NCBI GenBank assembly: GCA_029261695.1
Contig: JAJDAV010000014.1
Span: 1-50,376, forward strand
Length of the DNA: 50,376 nucleotides
Direction: 5' to 3'
Origin: Nitrospinaceae bacterium
Lineage (GTDB): Bacteria > Nitrospinota > Nitrospinia > Nitrospinales > VA-1
Shown here: in pieces, positions 1 through 9,245 of the stretch
How positions within the stretch are numbered: the first letter of the stretch is position 1
How the letters are laid out: each line of letters starts with the position of its first letter
Position numbers and translations under genes: made by a program
Notes under the pieces: model-generated
The model's input: the letters and a program-made list of their open reading frames with translations, nothing else
Told to the model about the DNA's origin: nothing
Databases searched by the model: none

Positions 1-900
1 ATAAAGGTCTTCCCGGAACCTTCCCTCCTTGACTGCATCTTGCAGGTTTCGATTGGTTGCAGATATTATTCTTAAGTCCACATTAATTTTTTGGGTTCCG
101 CCTACTTTTTCAAAACTCTTGTCCTGCAAAAATCGCAGGAGCTTTACCTGCATCTTCGGCGACATCTCCCCAATCTCATCCAAAAATAACGTGCCCTCGT
201 TTGCCACCTCCAGCTTACCTGGTCGGGAATCATCCGCACCGGTAAATGCACCCTTTTCATGACCAAAAAATTCATTCTCCTGCAATTCCTCAGGGATAGC
301 GCCACAATTGATGGCCACAAAATCTCCACTTTTATATGCGCTATTAAAATGAATAGCTTTGGCCACCAACTCTTTACCTGTGCCACTTTCTCCGCCAATA
401 AAAACATTAATATTTATCCCTGAAACTTCATCAATCTGCCCAAATATTTGCCGCATTGGCTCACTATGACCCACAATATTTTTATAGGAATATGTTTTTT
501 TCAACTCACCTTGCAAACGCTGAATCTTTGCAACCATAGTGTGCATTTCAATTGCCTTATCCACATTGGTTTTAAGCCGAATCTTATTCACCGGCTTCAC
601 CATGTAATCAAAAGCACCCATTTTCATAGCCTCTATTGCAGAATCCAAAGTATCGTTTTTTGTAACAACCATTACTGGAATATCTCGATTGGCCAGGCGC
701 AGCCTTTTAAGGATCTCTAATCCAGGCATCCCTGGCATATTTATATCCAAGCAAATGACACCTGGGTTTTCATCTAAGCTATTTAAGCAGAGGTCACCGT
801 TATCAAAGACTTTTACTTTATAGCCTTGGTCTTCCAACCAATTGGCCATCATCTCGCGGTGGGGAACCTCATTATCAACTACGAATAAAAGTTTGGACAT
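1..900 (-). CDS. Sigma-54-dependent response regulator (NtrC family; REC + AAA+), truncated at window edge
   Basis: Translated by eye from ATG at 900 (minus): MSKLLFVVDNEVPHREMMANWLEDQGYKVKVFDNGD..., then GESGTGKE Walker A and GAFTGAD sigma-54 contact motif. Absent from ORF track because it runs off the window. Confidence 0.93.
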   Translation of the reverse strand, partial: MSKLLFVVDNEVPHREMMANWLEDQGYKVKVFDNGDLCLNSLDENPGVICLDINMPGMPGLEILKRLRLANRDIPVMVVTKNDTLDSAIEAMKMGAFDYMVKPVNKIRLKTNVDKAIEMHTMVAKIQRLQGELKKTYSYKNIVGHSEPMRQIFGQIDEVSGININVFIGGESGTGKELVAKAIHFNSAYKSGDFVAINCGAIPEELQENEFFGHEKGAFTGADDSRPGKLEVANEGTLFLDEIGEMSPKMQVKLLRFLQDKSFEKVGGTQKINVDLRIISATNRNLQDAVKEGRFREDLY

Positions 901-986
901 TTTTAAGATTTAACTTTCGCGACTCACGATAAATAAAAGGATCGACAATTTTTTATTATATAAAGGACACACAATAAAAAGAGGCA

Positions 987-1667
987 CTAATTATTTTCAC
1001 ATCCCCTCGCTGCCCTGTACCCAAGCGTTTCAGCATCCAATAAATTTCCAAAAACTATGTGATTCTTTGGGTTTTTTGGGTAGTTCCTACACCTTGGCCA
1101 TTGATAAATTCTAGTTTTGGGATCACCAATAATTCCATAGGTCAGGAATAAATCATAATCCATATTGTCCTGATTGGAGGGTGGAATGGGAAGTCGGCTT
1201 TCGCGACGAAATTCCCAGGGCGGAATGGGTTTTTCCTGCACCCATAATCCCATCTTTTTTTTCCAGGCCTTATACTCCATTTTCTCTAAAAATGTACTAT
1301 GCGGGTGTTTCACCCTGTAATGCCAAGCCAACCCCGCTTTAATGGCCTCTTCATTTAACATTTTTCCATCGGGTAAAAAGACTTCACCTATTAGACGTCC
1401 ATATTTATCGACCTGGGTGTAATTGACTCGCACAATTTTTTTCAAAGCCAGATCTTCTAATAACCTTTTTGCTGGCCTGCCAAATGGTTGTGCTATTTCC
1501 GGCGCATCAATATCAGCAAGCCTAATTTTATAAAGCTTATCCCTCTGATCTTTTATAGTGAAGGTGTCTCCATCTTTAATAGAAATCACTTCACCATTTA
1601 TTGTTTTTAATTCTGCTTGCGGCAGAAGAAAAAACATCAACGCTAATATGCCAGATTTTATATCCAT
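987..1667 (-). CDS. Thermonuclease-like (SNase domain) secreted nuclease
   Basis: N-terminal hydrophobic signal; DGDTFTIKD, IRLADIDAPEIAQPFG, VDKYGRLIGEV motifs typical of SNase fold. Confidence 0.88.
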   Translation of the reverse strand: MDIKSGILALMFFLLPQAELKTINGEVISIKDGDTFTIKDQRDKLYKIRLADIDAPEIAQPFGRPAKRLLEDLALKKIVRVNYTQVDKYGRLIGEVFLPDGKMLNEEAIKAGLAWHYRVKHPHSTFLEKMEYKAWKKKMGLWVQEKPIPPWEFRRESRLPIPPSNQDNMDYDLFLTYGIIGDPKTRIYQWPRCRNYPKNPKNHIVFGNLLDAETLGYRAARGCENN

Positions 1668-1717
1668 AGTTTTTCAGTGCTAAGAATTCTTAATCACTCT
1701 ACTCATATGTTACCACC

Positions 1718-1873
1718 CACTCGGCGTGGGGCCAAAACTCAAAACTTTTTACTAAGGTTCTGAAGGTAATCTACGCTCAATCATAAACTTCACACCACTC
1801 GGCGTGGAGCCAAAATTCAAAACCGTTTGCTAATATTCTGAAGGCAGACTGCGCTCGATCATAAACTTCACAT
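1718..1873. repeat. Imperfect tandem duplication, 78-bp period, two units (1718-1795, 1796-1873)
   Basis: cactcggcgtgg(g/a)gccaaaa(c/t)tcaaaa... tctgaaggta/gca ... gctc(a/g)atcataaacttcaca in both units; second unit contains the 3' end of the 1830-2870 CDS. Confidence 0.85.
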
Positions 1874-2870
1874 CGTCATTGGCGTTAATATAGTCAATTT
1901 TAATTTTTGGTTGCTTGGATTGAAATACACGAAATACTTCATCCACAAATCCTTGACCTACCGTTGAGATTTTTTCAAAGTCCAAAACCACATATTTAAA
2001 TTTTTCCAATCCCAATACAATTCGCCGTGCCTGGGAACGAGACACATAACGTTCATCACCCAGCTTACTTAGCTCTACAACGATATGTGTCTTATCAAAC
2101 TTTGGTATTCCCTCCGAATCTTGTTCTGAGTATTCTGAAAAAACTTCCTGGATTTTTCTTTCTGACATCAGGCTAATTGTCATTATCAAACCTGTTCCAA
2201 GTATCTTCGAGTTTTCATCTCTTTCCAAAAACCAATCAGGGTCCCGGTTTATCCTTTTATAAACCATGCCCCTTGAATAAATAAAAAAATCATCAAAAGC
2301 ACGAGATGTGAAAAATATGCCTTCACCCGTATGGTTTTCTATGTCAGTGGTGAACTTGCCCTTTGAAAGATGCAATGCGCTTTCGCGTTCATCTTCCAAA
2401 TTCAAAGCATTTTTGATCTTTTTAAAAATTCCTATTCCATTATCTGCAATAGCTATTTCAATGGTATCAGACGTCCATTCTGTGACTATATCCACCTCCG
2501 TACCTTCCGAATGATCGATCGCGTTGTTTAGCATTTCCTGAAAACCATATGCACAAATATCAAAAACATTTTTGGGTAAGGTTTCAAAGTCTTTCTGGAA
2601 ATTTTCCTGCCAGACTTTATGTTCTTCAACGGGGTTTTTCAATGACACATGAATCTCTTTATTCTTATCGGACTTTAAAAAATATTGTACCTGACGGGTG
2701 ATGCCAGACTTGATTATCTTTCCATCTCGCAACAATCGGTTCAAATGCCGGTGCACGGTTGTGCGACTGCACGCAAAAGCATTCGATGCTTTCGCGACAA
2801 TATTTTTTGGATGCAGCGGGATCTTATCTAACAGATAAGCCCGTATCTCTTCCGCCTGATTTTTTACCAT
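1830..2870 (-). CDS. Winged-helix + HATPase (GHKL) + C-terminal STAS-like DUF4325-type protein
   Basis: N-term HTH (KASNAFACSRTTVHRHLNRLLRDGKIIKSG); GHKL motifs (EMLNNAIDHS, IAIADNGIGIF, GEGIFFTSRAFDDF); C-term RYVSRSQARRIVLGLEKFKYVVLDFEKISTVGQGFVDEVFRVF resembles DUF4325. Confidence 0.8.
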   Translation of the reverse strand: MVKNQAEEIRAYLLDKIPLHPKNIVAKASNAFACSRTTVHRHLNRLLRDGKIIKSGITRQVQYFLKSDKNKEIHVSLKNPVEEHKVWQENFQKDFETLPKNVFDICAYGFQEMLNNAIDHSEGTEVDIVTEWTSDTIEIAIADNGIGIFKKIKNALNLEDERESALHLSKGKFTTDIENHTGEGIFFTSRAFDDFFIYSRGMVYKRINRDPDWFLERDENSKILGTGLIMTISLMSERKIQEVFSEYSEQDSEGIPKFDKTHIVVELSKLGDERYVSRSQARRIVLGLEKFKYVVLDFEKISTVGQGFVDEVFRVFQSKQPKIKIDYINANDDVKFMIERSLPSEY

Positions 2871-2880
2871 TTTCGTTCTT

Positions 2881-3050
2881 AAAACCTATTTTATAACTAG
2901 TGTTAATAACTATTACAACTAGTTATAATAAATCCTTCAACCGTTACAATAAAGGAAAATTTTCATAAATATATACAATATATGGACTTTTAATGATTAT
3001 AACTATACTAATTTATAATTATAACTATTTAAAACCCTATTTATAACTAG
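2881..3050. promoter_or_regulatory. Cluster of TTATAACTAG repeats upstream of the HTH/HATPase gene (candidate operators)
   Basis: Perfect inverted repeat TTATAACTAGT (2891-2901) / ACTAGTTATAA (2918-2928); third TTATAACTAG at 3041-3050; near direct repeat aaaacctattttataactag / aaaaccctatttataactag. Confidence 0.5.
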
Positions 3051-3101
3051 CTTGTGTTGAGCGTATAATGGATTTTATAAGGAAGGAATTGAAACGCGGT
3101 T

Positions 3102-3917
3102 TTAAGCCGCTTTTCGTGAACGCAGGATGAGAAAAGCACCTGCTATCAGAAGGAAGATACTATAAAAGCTGCCACGGCTGAGGTCAAAAATTAAGGGAGC
3201 ATCGGGTTCTCTAAACTGTTCTCCAAAAATCCGCACGACCGCATAAAAGGCTAGAAACTCTCCAGTCAATCTCCCTGGCGTAGCTAATACTCCCGTTCGC
3301 CAGAATCTCCATTGGCTATAAATAAGCAACAGCAATCCTTCCAGCGCAGCAGCATAAAGTTGTGAAGGGTGTCGGGGGGTGATCAATTCGAGGGGCATTC
3401 CCATCGGGGCACTTTGCGGAAAGATAACCGCCCAGGAAACATTGGAAACTTTTCCCCATAACTCTCCATTGATGAAATTGGCAATGCGGCCCAAAAGAAT
3501 TCCCGGAGGAACCAGGGGGCATAAAATATCACCCAGCTGTAAAAAACCTATTTTTAGTTTTTTTGATGTCCACCAGCAGGCAAGTACCACACCGATAAAC
3601 CCGCCGTGGCTCGCCATTCCCCCTTTCCAGACCTGCAAAATGCTCCAAGGTCGATGCAGGACATCCTGAAACGCGTAGAAAAACATATACCCTAAGCGCC
3701 CTCCTAAAAGGACTCCCACCATGATCGCGGTAATTGTTAAGGACTGTTCCTCTGGAGTGAGAGCAGCTTTGCCGTGTTTACAAAAAATATGTAAAAGCCA
3801 GATACCGGCAAGAAAGCCCAATGCGTAGGCCAATCCGTAATAACGAATGCCAAAGTTTTCTGTGAATTGAAAAAGGAAAGGGTCTAGATCATGAACCCAG
3901 TAATCGGTTTTAGACAC
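3102..3917 (-). CDS. lgt: Prolipoprotein diacylglyceryl transferase
   Basis: HGGFIGV, GRIANFINGELWG, RHPSQLYAAALEG motifs; multipass membrane protein. Confidence 0.95.
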   Translation of the reverse strand: MSKTDYWVHDLDPFLFQFTENFGIRYYGLAYALGFLAGIWLLHIFCKHGKAALTPEEQSLTITAIMVGVLLGGRLGYMFFYAFQDVLHRPWSILQVWKGGMASHGGFIGVVLACWWTSKKLKIGFLQLGDILCPLVPPGILLGRIANFINGELWGKVSNVSWAVIFPQSAPMGMPLELITPRHPSQLYAAALEGLLLLIYSQWRFWRTGVLATPGRLTGEFLAFYAVVRIFGEQFREPDAPLIFDLSRGSFYSIFLLIAGAFLILRSRKAA

Positions 3918-3965
3918 AGTGGCCTTTTAAGGTAAGAGTTGTGAAAAAATCGAGGCTTTAAAATT

Positions 3966-4937
3966 TTACCGTTGCAGCAATGAGGCGGCATCAATTGCCC
4001 CATAGGTGAAGATCATGTCAGCTCCTGCGCGTCGCATACTTAATAGCGATTCCATCAGGCAACTGTCGTAATCCAGCCAACCTTTTTCCTGTGCGGCTTT
4101 CAACATCGCATATTCGCCACTAACATGGTAAGCGGCAATCGGTAACTCAGACTGCTCACGCGTAATACGTATAACATCGAGATAGGGCAGGCCGGGCTTG
4201 ATCAATAACCAGTCTGCACCTTCTTCTTCATCAAGATGAATTTCACGAATGGCTTCGCGCACATTAGCAGGATCCATTTGATAAGTTTTTTTATCCCCTT
4301 CCTTCGGTGCTGATTCGAGTGCATCGCGAAAAGGGCCATAAAAAGCCGAAGCATATTTTGCGCAGTAACTGCATATCAATACATTTTCGAATCCAGCCTC
4401 ATCCAATGCCCAGCGAATAGCTTCGACACGGCCATCCATCATGTCAGAGGGGGCAACAACATCGGCACCGGCCTTTGCCTGAGCCACAGCCATGCCAGCA
4501 AGATACGGCAATGTGTCATCGTTGAGTATCTTTCCGTCCTTAACGAGTCCGTCATGCCCATCACTGGAATAAGGGTCCAACGCAACATCGGTGATAACGA
4601 CTAAATCAGGAATCTGTTGTTTCAATTCTTTTACCGCTCTTTGTAGCAATCCATCCGGATTCAAACTTTCCTCCCCTTCGGAATTTTTCAGGGAGTCATC
4701 AATGGCAGGAAAAAGCGCAACGGCTGGAACTCCAAGCTCAAAAGCTTTTTTGGAATCCGCCACAAGTTGGTCAATGGAAAGGCGTGATACCCCAGGCATA
4801 GAACTAATAGGGGTTCTTTGGTTTTTACCCTCTTGGACAAAAGTAGGCCAAACCAGATTACGCGGTTGTATTTCTGTTTCCCGGATCAATCCTCTTATTC
4901 CCGGGGTCAATCTGTTTCTTCTAGGGCGATCTATCAT
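3966..4937 (-). CDS. hemB: Delta-aminolevulinic acid dehydratase (porphobilinogen synthase)
   Basis: RPRRNR N-term, VITDVALDPYSSDGHDG, APSDMMDGRV, YCAKYASAFYGPFRDA, LIKPGLPYLDVI motifs. Confidence 0.97.
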   Translation of the reverse strand: MIDRPRRNRLTPGIRGLIRETEIQPRNLVWPTFVQEGKNQRTPISSMPGVSRLSIDQLVADSKKAFELGVPAVALFPAIDDSLKNSEGEESLNPDGLLQRAVKELKQQIPDLVVITDVALDPYSSDGHDGLVKDGKILNDDTLPYLAGMAVAQAKAGADVVAPSDMMDGRVEAIRWALDEAGFENVLICSYCAKYASAFYGPFRDALESAPKEGDKKTYQMDPANVREAIREIHLDEEEGADWLLIKPGLPYLDVIRITREQSELPIAAYHVSGEYAMLKAAQEKGWLDYDSCLMESLLSMRRAGADMIFTYGAIDAASLLQR

Positions 4938-5029
4938 GACGTATCTTATTGTTGAAAAAGGTATTTATCCTACTCGGGCAAGGATAACGAAACATTTTTG
5001 GCAATGCAACCCGATTCCAAAAAAACAAA

Positions 5030-5052
5030 ACCCTGCTGGGTTTCAGCAGGGT
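5030..5052 (-). terminator. Rho-independent terminator downstream of tRNA-Asn
   Basis: ACCCTGCTG-GGTTT-CAGCAGGGT perfect 9-bp hairpin; on the minus strand followed by a T-rich tract (TTTGTTTTTTTGG). Confidence 0.8.
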
Positions 5053-5089
5053 CTGTTTGTACTCGCCGTCTTAGTGGACGGTATATAAA

Positions 5090-5164
5090 TGGCTCCGGTG
5101 AGAGGATTCGAACCTCTAACACATCGATTAACAGTCGATTGCGCTACCATTGCGCCACACCGGA
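5090..5164 (-). tRNA. tRNA-Asn (GTT)
   Basis: Minus-strand cloverleaf TCCGGTGTGGCGCAATGGTAGCGCAATCGACTGTTAATCGATGTGTTAGAGGTTCGAATCCTCTCACCGGAGCCA; encoded CCA. Confidence 0.95.
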
Positions 5165-5349
5165 ATGGAGTTGATTTTGTTCTTAAAGCGTTGAAAAGTA
5201 GTCCAGTTTTACCATATTGTCAATAAAAATTAAAACATTTTCTTCTCACCAGGTCAGGCAAATATAAGCAAACTTAAAGTAAAAAGCTTGGCGGTGCCAT
5301 TAGCCTTGCGGGCATACACCTTTAGGGTCCAGCGTCACGCTGGGCTGGG

Positions 5350-5949
5350 TTAGCCCATTTCCATACGTCCTTCGAGGGATTTCAGCAAGGTCACGGAGTC
5401 GGCATATTCAATGTCGGATCCAACCGGTAGGCCTCGCGCGATACGTGTAACCTTCACATCCAGAGGCTTGAGAACTTTCGAAACATAAACTGCGGTAGAC
5501 TCGCCTTCCATATCAGGATTGGTAGCAAGGATCACTTCCCGGATTTCTTTTGTAGCCACCTTTTCCTTTAAAGCTTCAATATTTAAATCGTCTGGACCAA
5601 TACCATCCAATGGAGAAATGACCCCCATCAAAACATGGTACACACCTTTGAAATAACCCATATTTTCCATTACATAAACGTCGTGAGGTTCTTCCACCAC
5701 ACAAATCTGTTTTTGGTCACGAGAGGTATCGGAACAAATCCCACATGGGTCGGCTTCTGTGATTCCATGACATACAGAACAAAGAATAATTTTATCTTTT
5801 AAGTTCTGGATTGCATTCGCAAGCTTCGTGGCCTGATCGGCTTTACTGCGCATCAGAAAAAACGACAAACGCTCAGCCGTTTTTTGTCCAATTCCAGGGA
5901 GCCTTTTTAACTCATCAATAAGATCCGTTACCGCCGGTGGCCTCTTCAC
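5350..5949 (-). CDS. recR: Recombination protein RecR
   Basis: LIDELKRLPGIGQKTAERLSFFLM; C4 zinc finger CSVCHGITEADPCGIC; Toprim VVEEPHDVYVMENMGYFKGVYHVLMG. GTG start at 5947-5949. Confidence 0.96.
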   Translation of the reverse strand: MKRPPAVTDLIDELKRLPGIGQKTAERLSFFLMRSKADQATKLANAIQNLKDKIILCSVCHGITEADPCGICSDTSRDQKQICVVEEPHDVYVMENMGYFKGVYHVLMGVISPLDGIGPDDLNIEALKEKVATKEIREVILATNPDMEGESTAVYVSKVLKPLDVKVTRIARGLPVGSDIEYADSVTLLKSLEGRMEMG

Positions 5950-6131
5950 GGCAGCCTACCGGCTGCAGGGAGTATGTCGATATTCGCAAGGCTGGCATTA
6001 ACCTTCATACCTTTAACTTTAATTTGTTTCCACGAAGTGGACGTACCGCCATAGGCAGTGGGCAGCCTACCTGCTGCAGGGAGTAGGTCGGTACCTATAA
6101 GGCTAGCAATAACCTTCATACCTTTCACCCT
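5950..6131. repeat. Duplicated 71-bp element (5950-6020 and 6061-6131) with palindromic core
   Basis: ggcagcctacc(g/t)gctgcagggagta(t/g)gtcg...aaggct(g/a)gca...aaccttcatacctttcac repeated at 111-bp offset; core GCAGCC-TACC-GGCTGC is a hairpin. Confidence 0.8.
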
Positions 6132-6192
6132 AGTTTTCATCATATTTGAGTGCATTAAAAAAATATTCAAGAAATTTGCGAAGAATAGTCAA

Positions 6193-6519
6193 TCAAGTGG
6201 GAGGGAAAAGGCCGGGAATTTTTATGCCACCGGTCATTTTTGTCATTTCGCCCTGAGCTAATTCTTTAACTTTTTTACTGGCTTCGTTAATGGCACCGGT
6301 TATTAAATCTTCCAGAACTTCACGATCGTTCATATTGATCAGTTCGTCATCGATTTTAATGGAGATGATTTCATTGAGTCCATTCGCAACAACTTTTACC
6401 ATTCCACCGCCGGTGCTTACTTCTACTTTTTGTTCTGCCAAACCTTCCTGCATTTCAGCAAGTTTGGATTGCATTTCCGATGCTTGTTTGAATAATCCAG
6501 TCCAACCTTTATCAAACAT
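6193..6519 (-). CDS. ybaB: YbaB/EbfC nucleoid-associated protein
   Basis: 106-108 aa; QASEMQSKLAEMQEGLAEQKVEVSTGGGMVKVVANGLNEIISIKID pattern; located between dnaX and recR as in many bacteria. Confidence 0.93.
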   Translation of the reverse strand: MFDKGWTGLFKQASEMQSKLAEMQEGLAEQKVEVSTGGGMVKVVANGLNEIISIKIDDELINMNDREVLEDLITGAINEASKKVKELAQGEMTKMTGGIKIPGLFPPT

Positions 6520-6567
6520 AATATTTTAAAATGCCCAAGGGCACTTTCCTTTTATTATCAATTACTA

Positions 6568-8169
6568 TTATTTGACCACAATGCCGCCGAAAATGTCCAG
6601 AGCGTCTTGAATTATTTCTGATTCTGATTTTTGTATTCCAATTTCAGGGTCTATTGACTTTTTTTTTTCTGCAACTGCTGCTTGAGCAGTGGGTTCCTGC
6701 ATGCCTGTATCAAGAATCAGCTTTAAATCCACATCATGGCCGCATACCGTTTTTACGGTTTCCTTCAGGAACTGAATATTTTCAGGGGTCTCCACTAAAT
6801 CGAAAGTAAAGCTGTCGCTAAACGCCAGATGAATTTCCTTTTCGCTAAAAACAGGAACCTGACATTTTTCAAGATAATGCTCAAAAAAAGGTTTGGTTCT
6901 CGAAACCTGTTGCTTAATTTGATCCCATGAAAATGGTGCTTTTTGGCTTACCGCTTTTGCAACAGAGGGCGGTGGAGTTTCTTCAGTACCTATTGGCTGC
7001 TGAGAAGGGACAGGAATTTGTTCCGCGCTATTGCTTTGAGACTGATTAATCTGTTCAATAAGTTCATCTATCTTTTTAAAAGGCCGAGTTTCTATCAGGC
7101 GCAATAAGGCCATTTCAAAAACCATTTGCGAAAGAGAGCTTCTTTTCATTTCCATTTCAGCTTTTGATAAAACAGTAAACATCACTTGTAATTCATCGGC
7201 ATGAAATTTTTCTGCCTGTTCCTTTAATGTTTCTAAGCTGCATGTATGAGTGTTGAGCAATGTTTCAGGCTGGTCGGAAATTTTCACTATCAAAAGGTTT
7301 CTTAGATATTCCATAAGACTACGACAAAACAAACCCAGATCTTTTCCTTGTTTTACTATTTCCTGGATCAAAGTAACCAGAGCCGCAGGTTCCCGATCTA
7401 TTAATCGATTAACAAATGTTTCAAGGGTGTTTCCACCTACAATACCCAGCACCGCTTCAACGGATTCAGCATCTACTTTTCGTCCGCTGTAGGCGATGAC
7501 CTGGTCTAGCAGACTTTGCGCATCTCGCATGCTGCCGGCGCCAATTTTTGATATATCTTCTAATCCTCTTTTTTCTATTTCAATCTTTTCCTGATCACAA
7601 ATTAGTTCTAATTGTTTCGTGATTTGCGATTGCGACAAAGGTTTGAATTCAAAACATTGACAACGGGAAAGAATCGTTTCAGGAATTTTTATTAGTTCTG
7701 TTGTAGCAAAAATAAATATTACTCGTGGCGGAGGTTCTTCGAGTGTTTTTAATAATGCATTGAATGCACTTTTGGAAAGCATGTGAACTTCGTCGATGAT
7801 GTAGACTTTGTAGCGCGCAGATGAGGTGGCGTATTGCACGTTATCTATTAAGTCTCGAACTTCCTGGACACCATTATTGGAAGCTCCATCTATCTCTTGA
7901 ACATCAATACAATTCCCTTCTGTGATTTCTATACAGAATGTACATTTACCACAGGGATCAATAGTCGGACCTTTTTCACAATTGAGGACACGGGCAATTA
8001 TCCGTGCGGTGGTAGTTTTACCAACACCCCGTGTTCCAGAAAATAAAAAGGCGTGTGAAACACGTTCCAGTTCTATTGCGTTGGAAAGGGTGCGGACAAT
8101 ATGTTCTTGTCCAATCAGCTCACTGAATTTCTGGGGACGCCATTTACGAGCTGAAACCTGGAAGTCCAT
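6568..8169 (-). CDS. dnaX: DNA polymerase III subunit gamma/tau (start placed at MDFQVSARKWRPQ, 8169)
   Basis: RKWRPQKFSELIGQEHIVRTL, GTRGVGKTTTARIIAR, Cys zinc-binding module, YIIDEVHMLS, EEPPPRVIFIFATTE. Confidence 0.96.
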   Translation of the reverse strand: MDFQVSARKWRPQKFSELIGQEHIVRTLSNAIELERVSHAFLFSGTRGVGKTTTARIIARVLNCEKGPTIDPCGKCTFCIEITEGNCIDVQEIDGASNNGVQEVRDLIDNVQYATSSARYKVYIIDEVHMLSKSAFNALLKTLEEPPPRVIFIFATTELIKIPETILSRCQCFEFKPLSQSQITKQLELICDQEKIEIEKRGLEDISKIGAGSMRDAQSLLDQVIAYSGRKVDAESVEAVLGIVGGNTLETFVNRLIDREPAALVTLIQEIVKQGKDLGLFCRSLMEYLRNLLIVKISDQPETLLNTHTCSLETLKEQAEKFHADELQVMFTVLSKAEMEMKRSSLSQMVFEMALLRLIETRPFKKIDELIEQINQSQSNSAEQIPVPSQQPIGTEETPPPSVAKAVSQKAPFSWDQIKQQVSRTKPFFEHYLEKCQVPVFSEKEIHLAFSDSFTFDLVETPENIQFLKETVKTVCGHDVDLKLILDTGMQEPTAQAAVAEKKKSIDPEIGIQKSESEIIQDALDIFGGIVVK

Positions 8170-8205
8170 AGGATGGAACCTTGTTTTAAACTGAAGGGGT
8201 ACTAA

Positions 8206-8318
8206 AGGCAGAATTGCTGGGTATCTCACAGCACACACGGGATTTTGTTACCGCTGCTTCCTTCCGGACCTGACGGGTTTCACAAAGCCATGTTGCGTAA
8301 GGCCCAACAAAACTGCCC
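8206..8318 (-). ncRNA. ffs: Bacterial small signal recognition particle RNA (4.5S type)
   Basis: Minus strand contains GTCAGGTCCGGAAGGAAGCAGCGGTAAC, the conserved SRP RNA apical domain; ends pair (GGGCAGTTTTGTTGGG with CCCAGCAATTCTGCC). Ends approximate. Confidence 0.93.
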
Positions 8319-8371
8319 AAAATTTATTACCCTCTAACGAGGGGGGTAAATTGCTATAACTTCTAATTGCT

Positions 8372-8462
<91 letters not shown>

Positions 8463-8602
8463 CTCAATTGCTCTTATATTTTAATTAAAAAAGGTCGAGA
8501 CCACGTCATATTTCTCGGACTCAAGACGTTTTTCTCGACCCAATTGAAGCGAAGCGGTTATTTTAATATATCCGCCAAAATATTCAATCTTTATTAATCT
8601 GA

Positions 8603-8980
8603 TTACGAAATCATATCTTTGGGGGTTAAAATCCCAATAACAGTATTCTGCTCAGTCACCGCGAGATGTTTTATTTTTTTTCTCTGCATTAACTCATTCG
8701 CATCGCTACGGGTTAAATAATGGTTCAGGGTGACCAGTGGATGGGACATAATGGAGTCGATTTTTGTTGTCTTTGGATCTAACCCCTTAGCCATAATCCT
8801 TTTTACCAAATCAGATGTGGTAATAAGTCCCACGGGTTCTTCATCTTCCTTAACCAGCAAACAACTAATCCCCTTTTCTTCCATAATTTTAGCGGCTTCT
8901 TCTGCTGTAGATTGGACATTTACACTTAAGACCGGTGTGGACATGAAATCTTTAATTACATCCATAGTCAGTTCCCCCAA
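8603..8980 (-). CDS. Tandem CBS-domain protein
   Basis: VIKDFMSTPVLSVNVQSTAEEAAKIMEEKGISCLLVKEDEEPVGLITTSDLVKRI and a second repeat ending VIGILTPKDMI; TTG/ATG start ambiguity. Confidence 0.92.
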   Translation of the reverse strand: MGELTMDVIKDFMSTPVLSVNVQSTAEEAAKIMEEKGISCLLVKEDEEPVGLITTSDLVKRIMAKGLDPKTTKIDSIMSHPLVTLNHYLTRSDANELMQRKKIKHLAVTEQNTVIGILTPKDMIS

Positions 8981-9155
8981 AATTATCTCTATTCTAAAAA
9001 GATAACAGCATCGTTCAAATTATTCAAAAAAGAGTCTTTATTAAATTATTAAAAACTCAAGATAAGAGGGTTTTGACCATATAAAACAATAACCTTCCTA
9101 AATTGAATTAATTGCTATTAGTTTTTGTCAGGAAAGGAGAGGAAGGAAAAAAGAG

Positions 9156-9229
9156 TGCGCCCAGCAGGACTCGAACCTGCGACCTACGGTTCCGCAAACC
9201 GTCGCTCTATCCAGCTGAGCCATGGGCGC
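9156..9229 (-). tRNA. tRNA-Arg (GCG)
   Basis: GCGCCCATGGCTCAGCTGGATAGAGCGACGGTTTGCGGAACCGTAGGTCGCAGGTTCGAGTCCTGCTGGGCGCA; CCA not encoded. Confidence 0.95.
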
Positions 9230-9245
9230 GCAATTTTTTATTATA

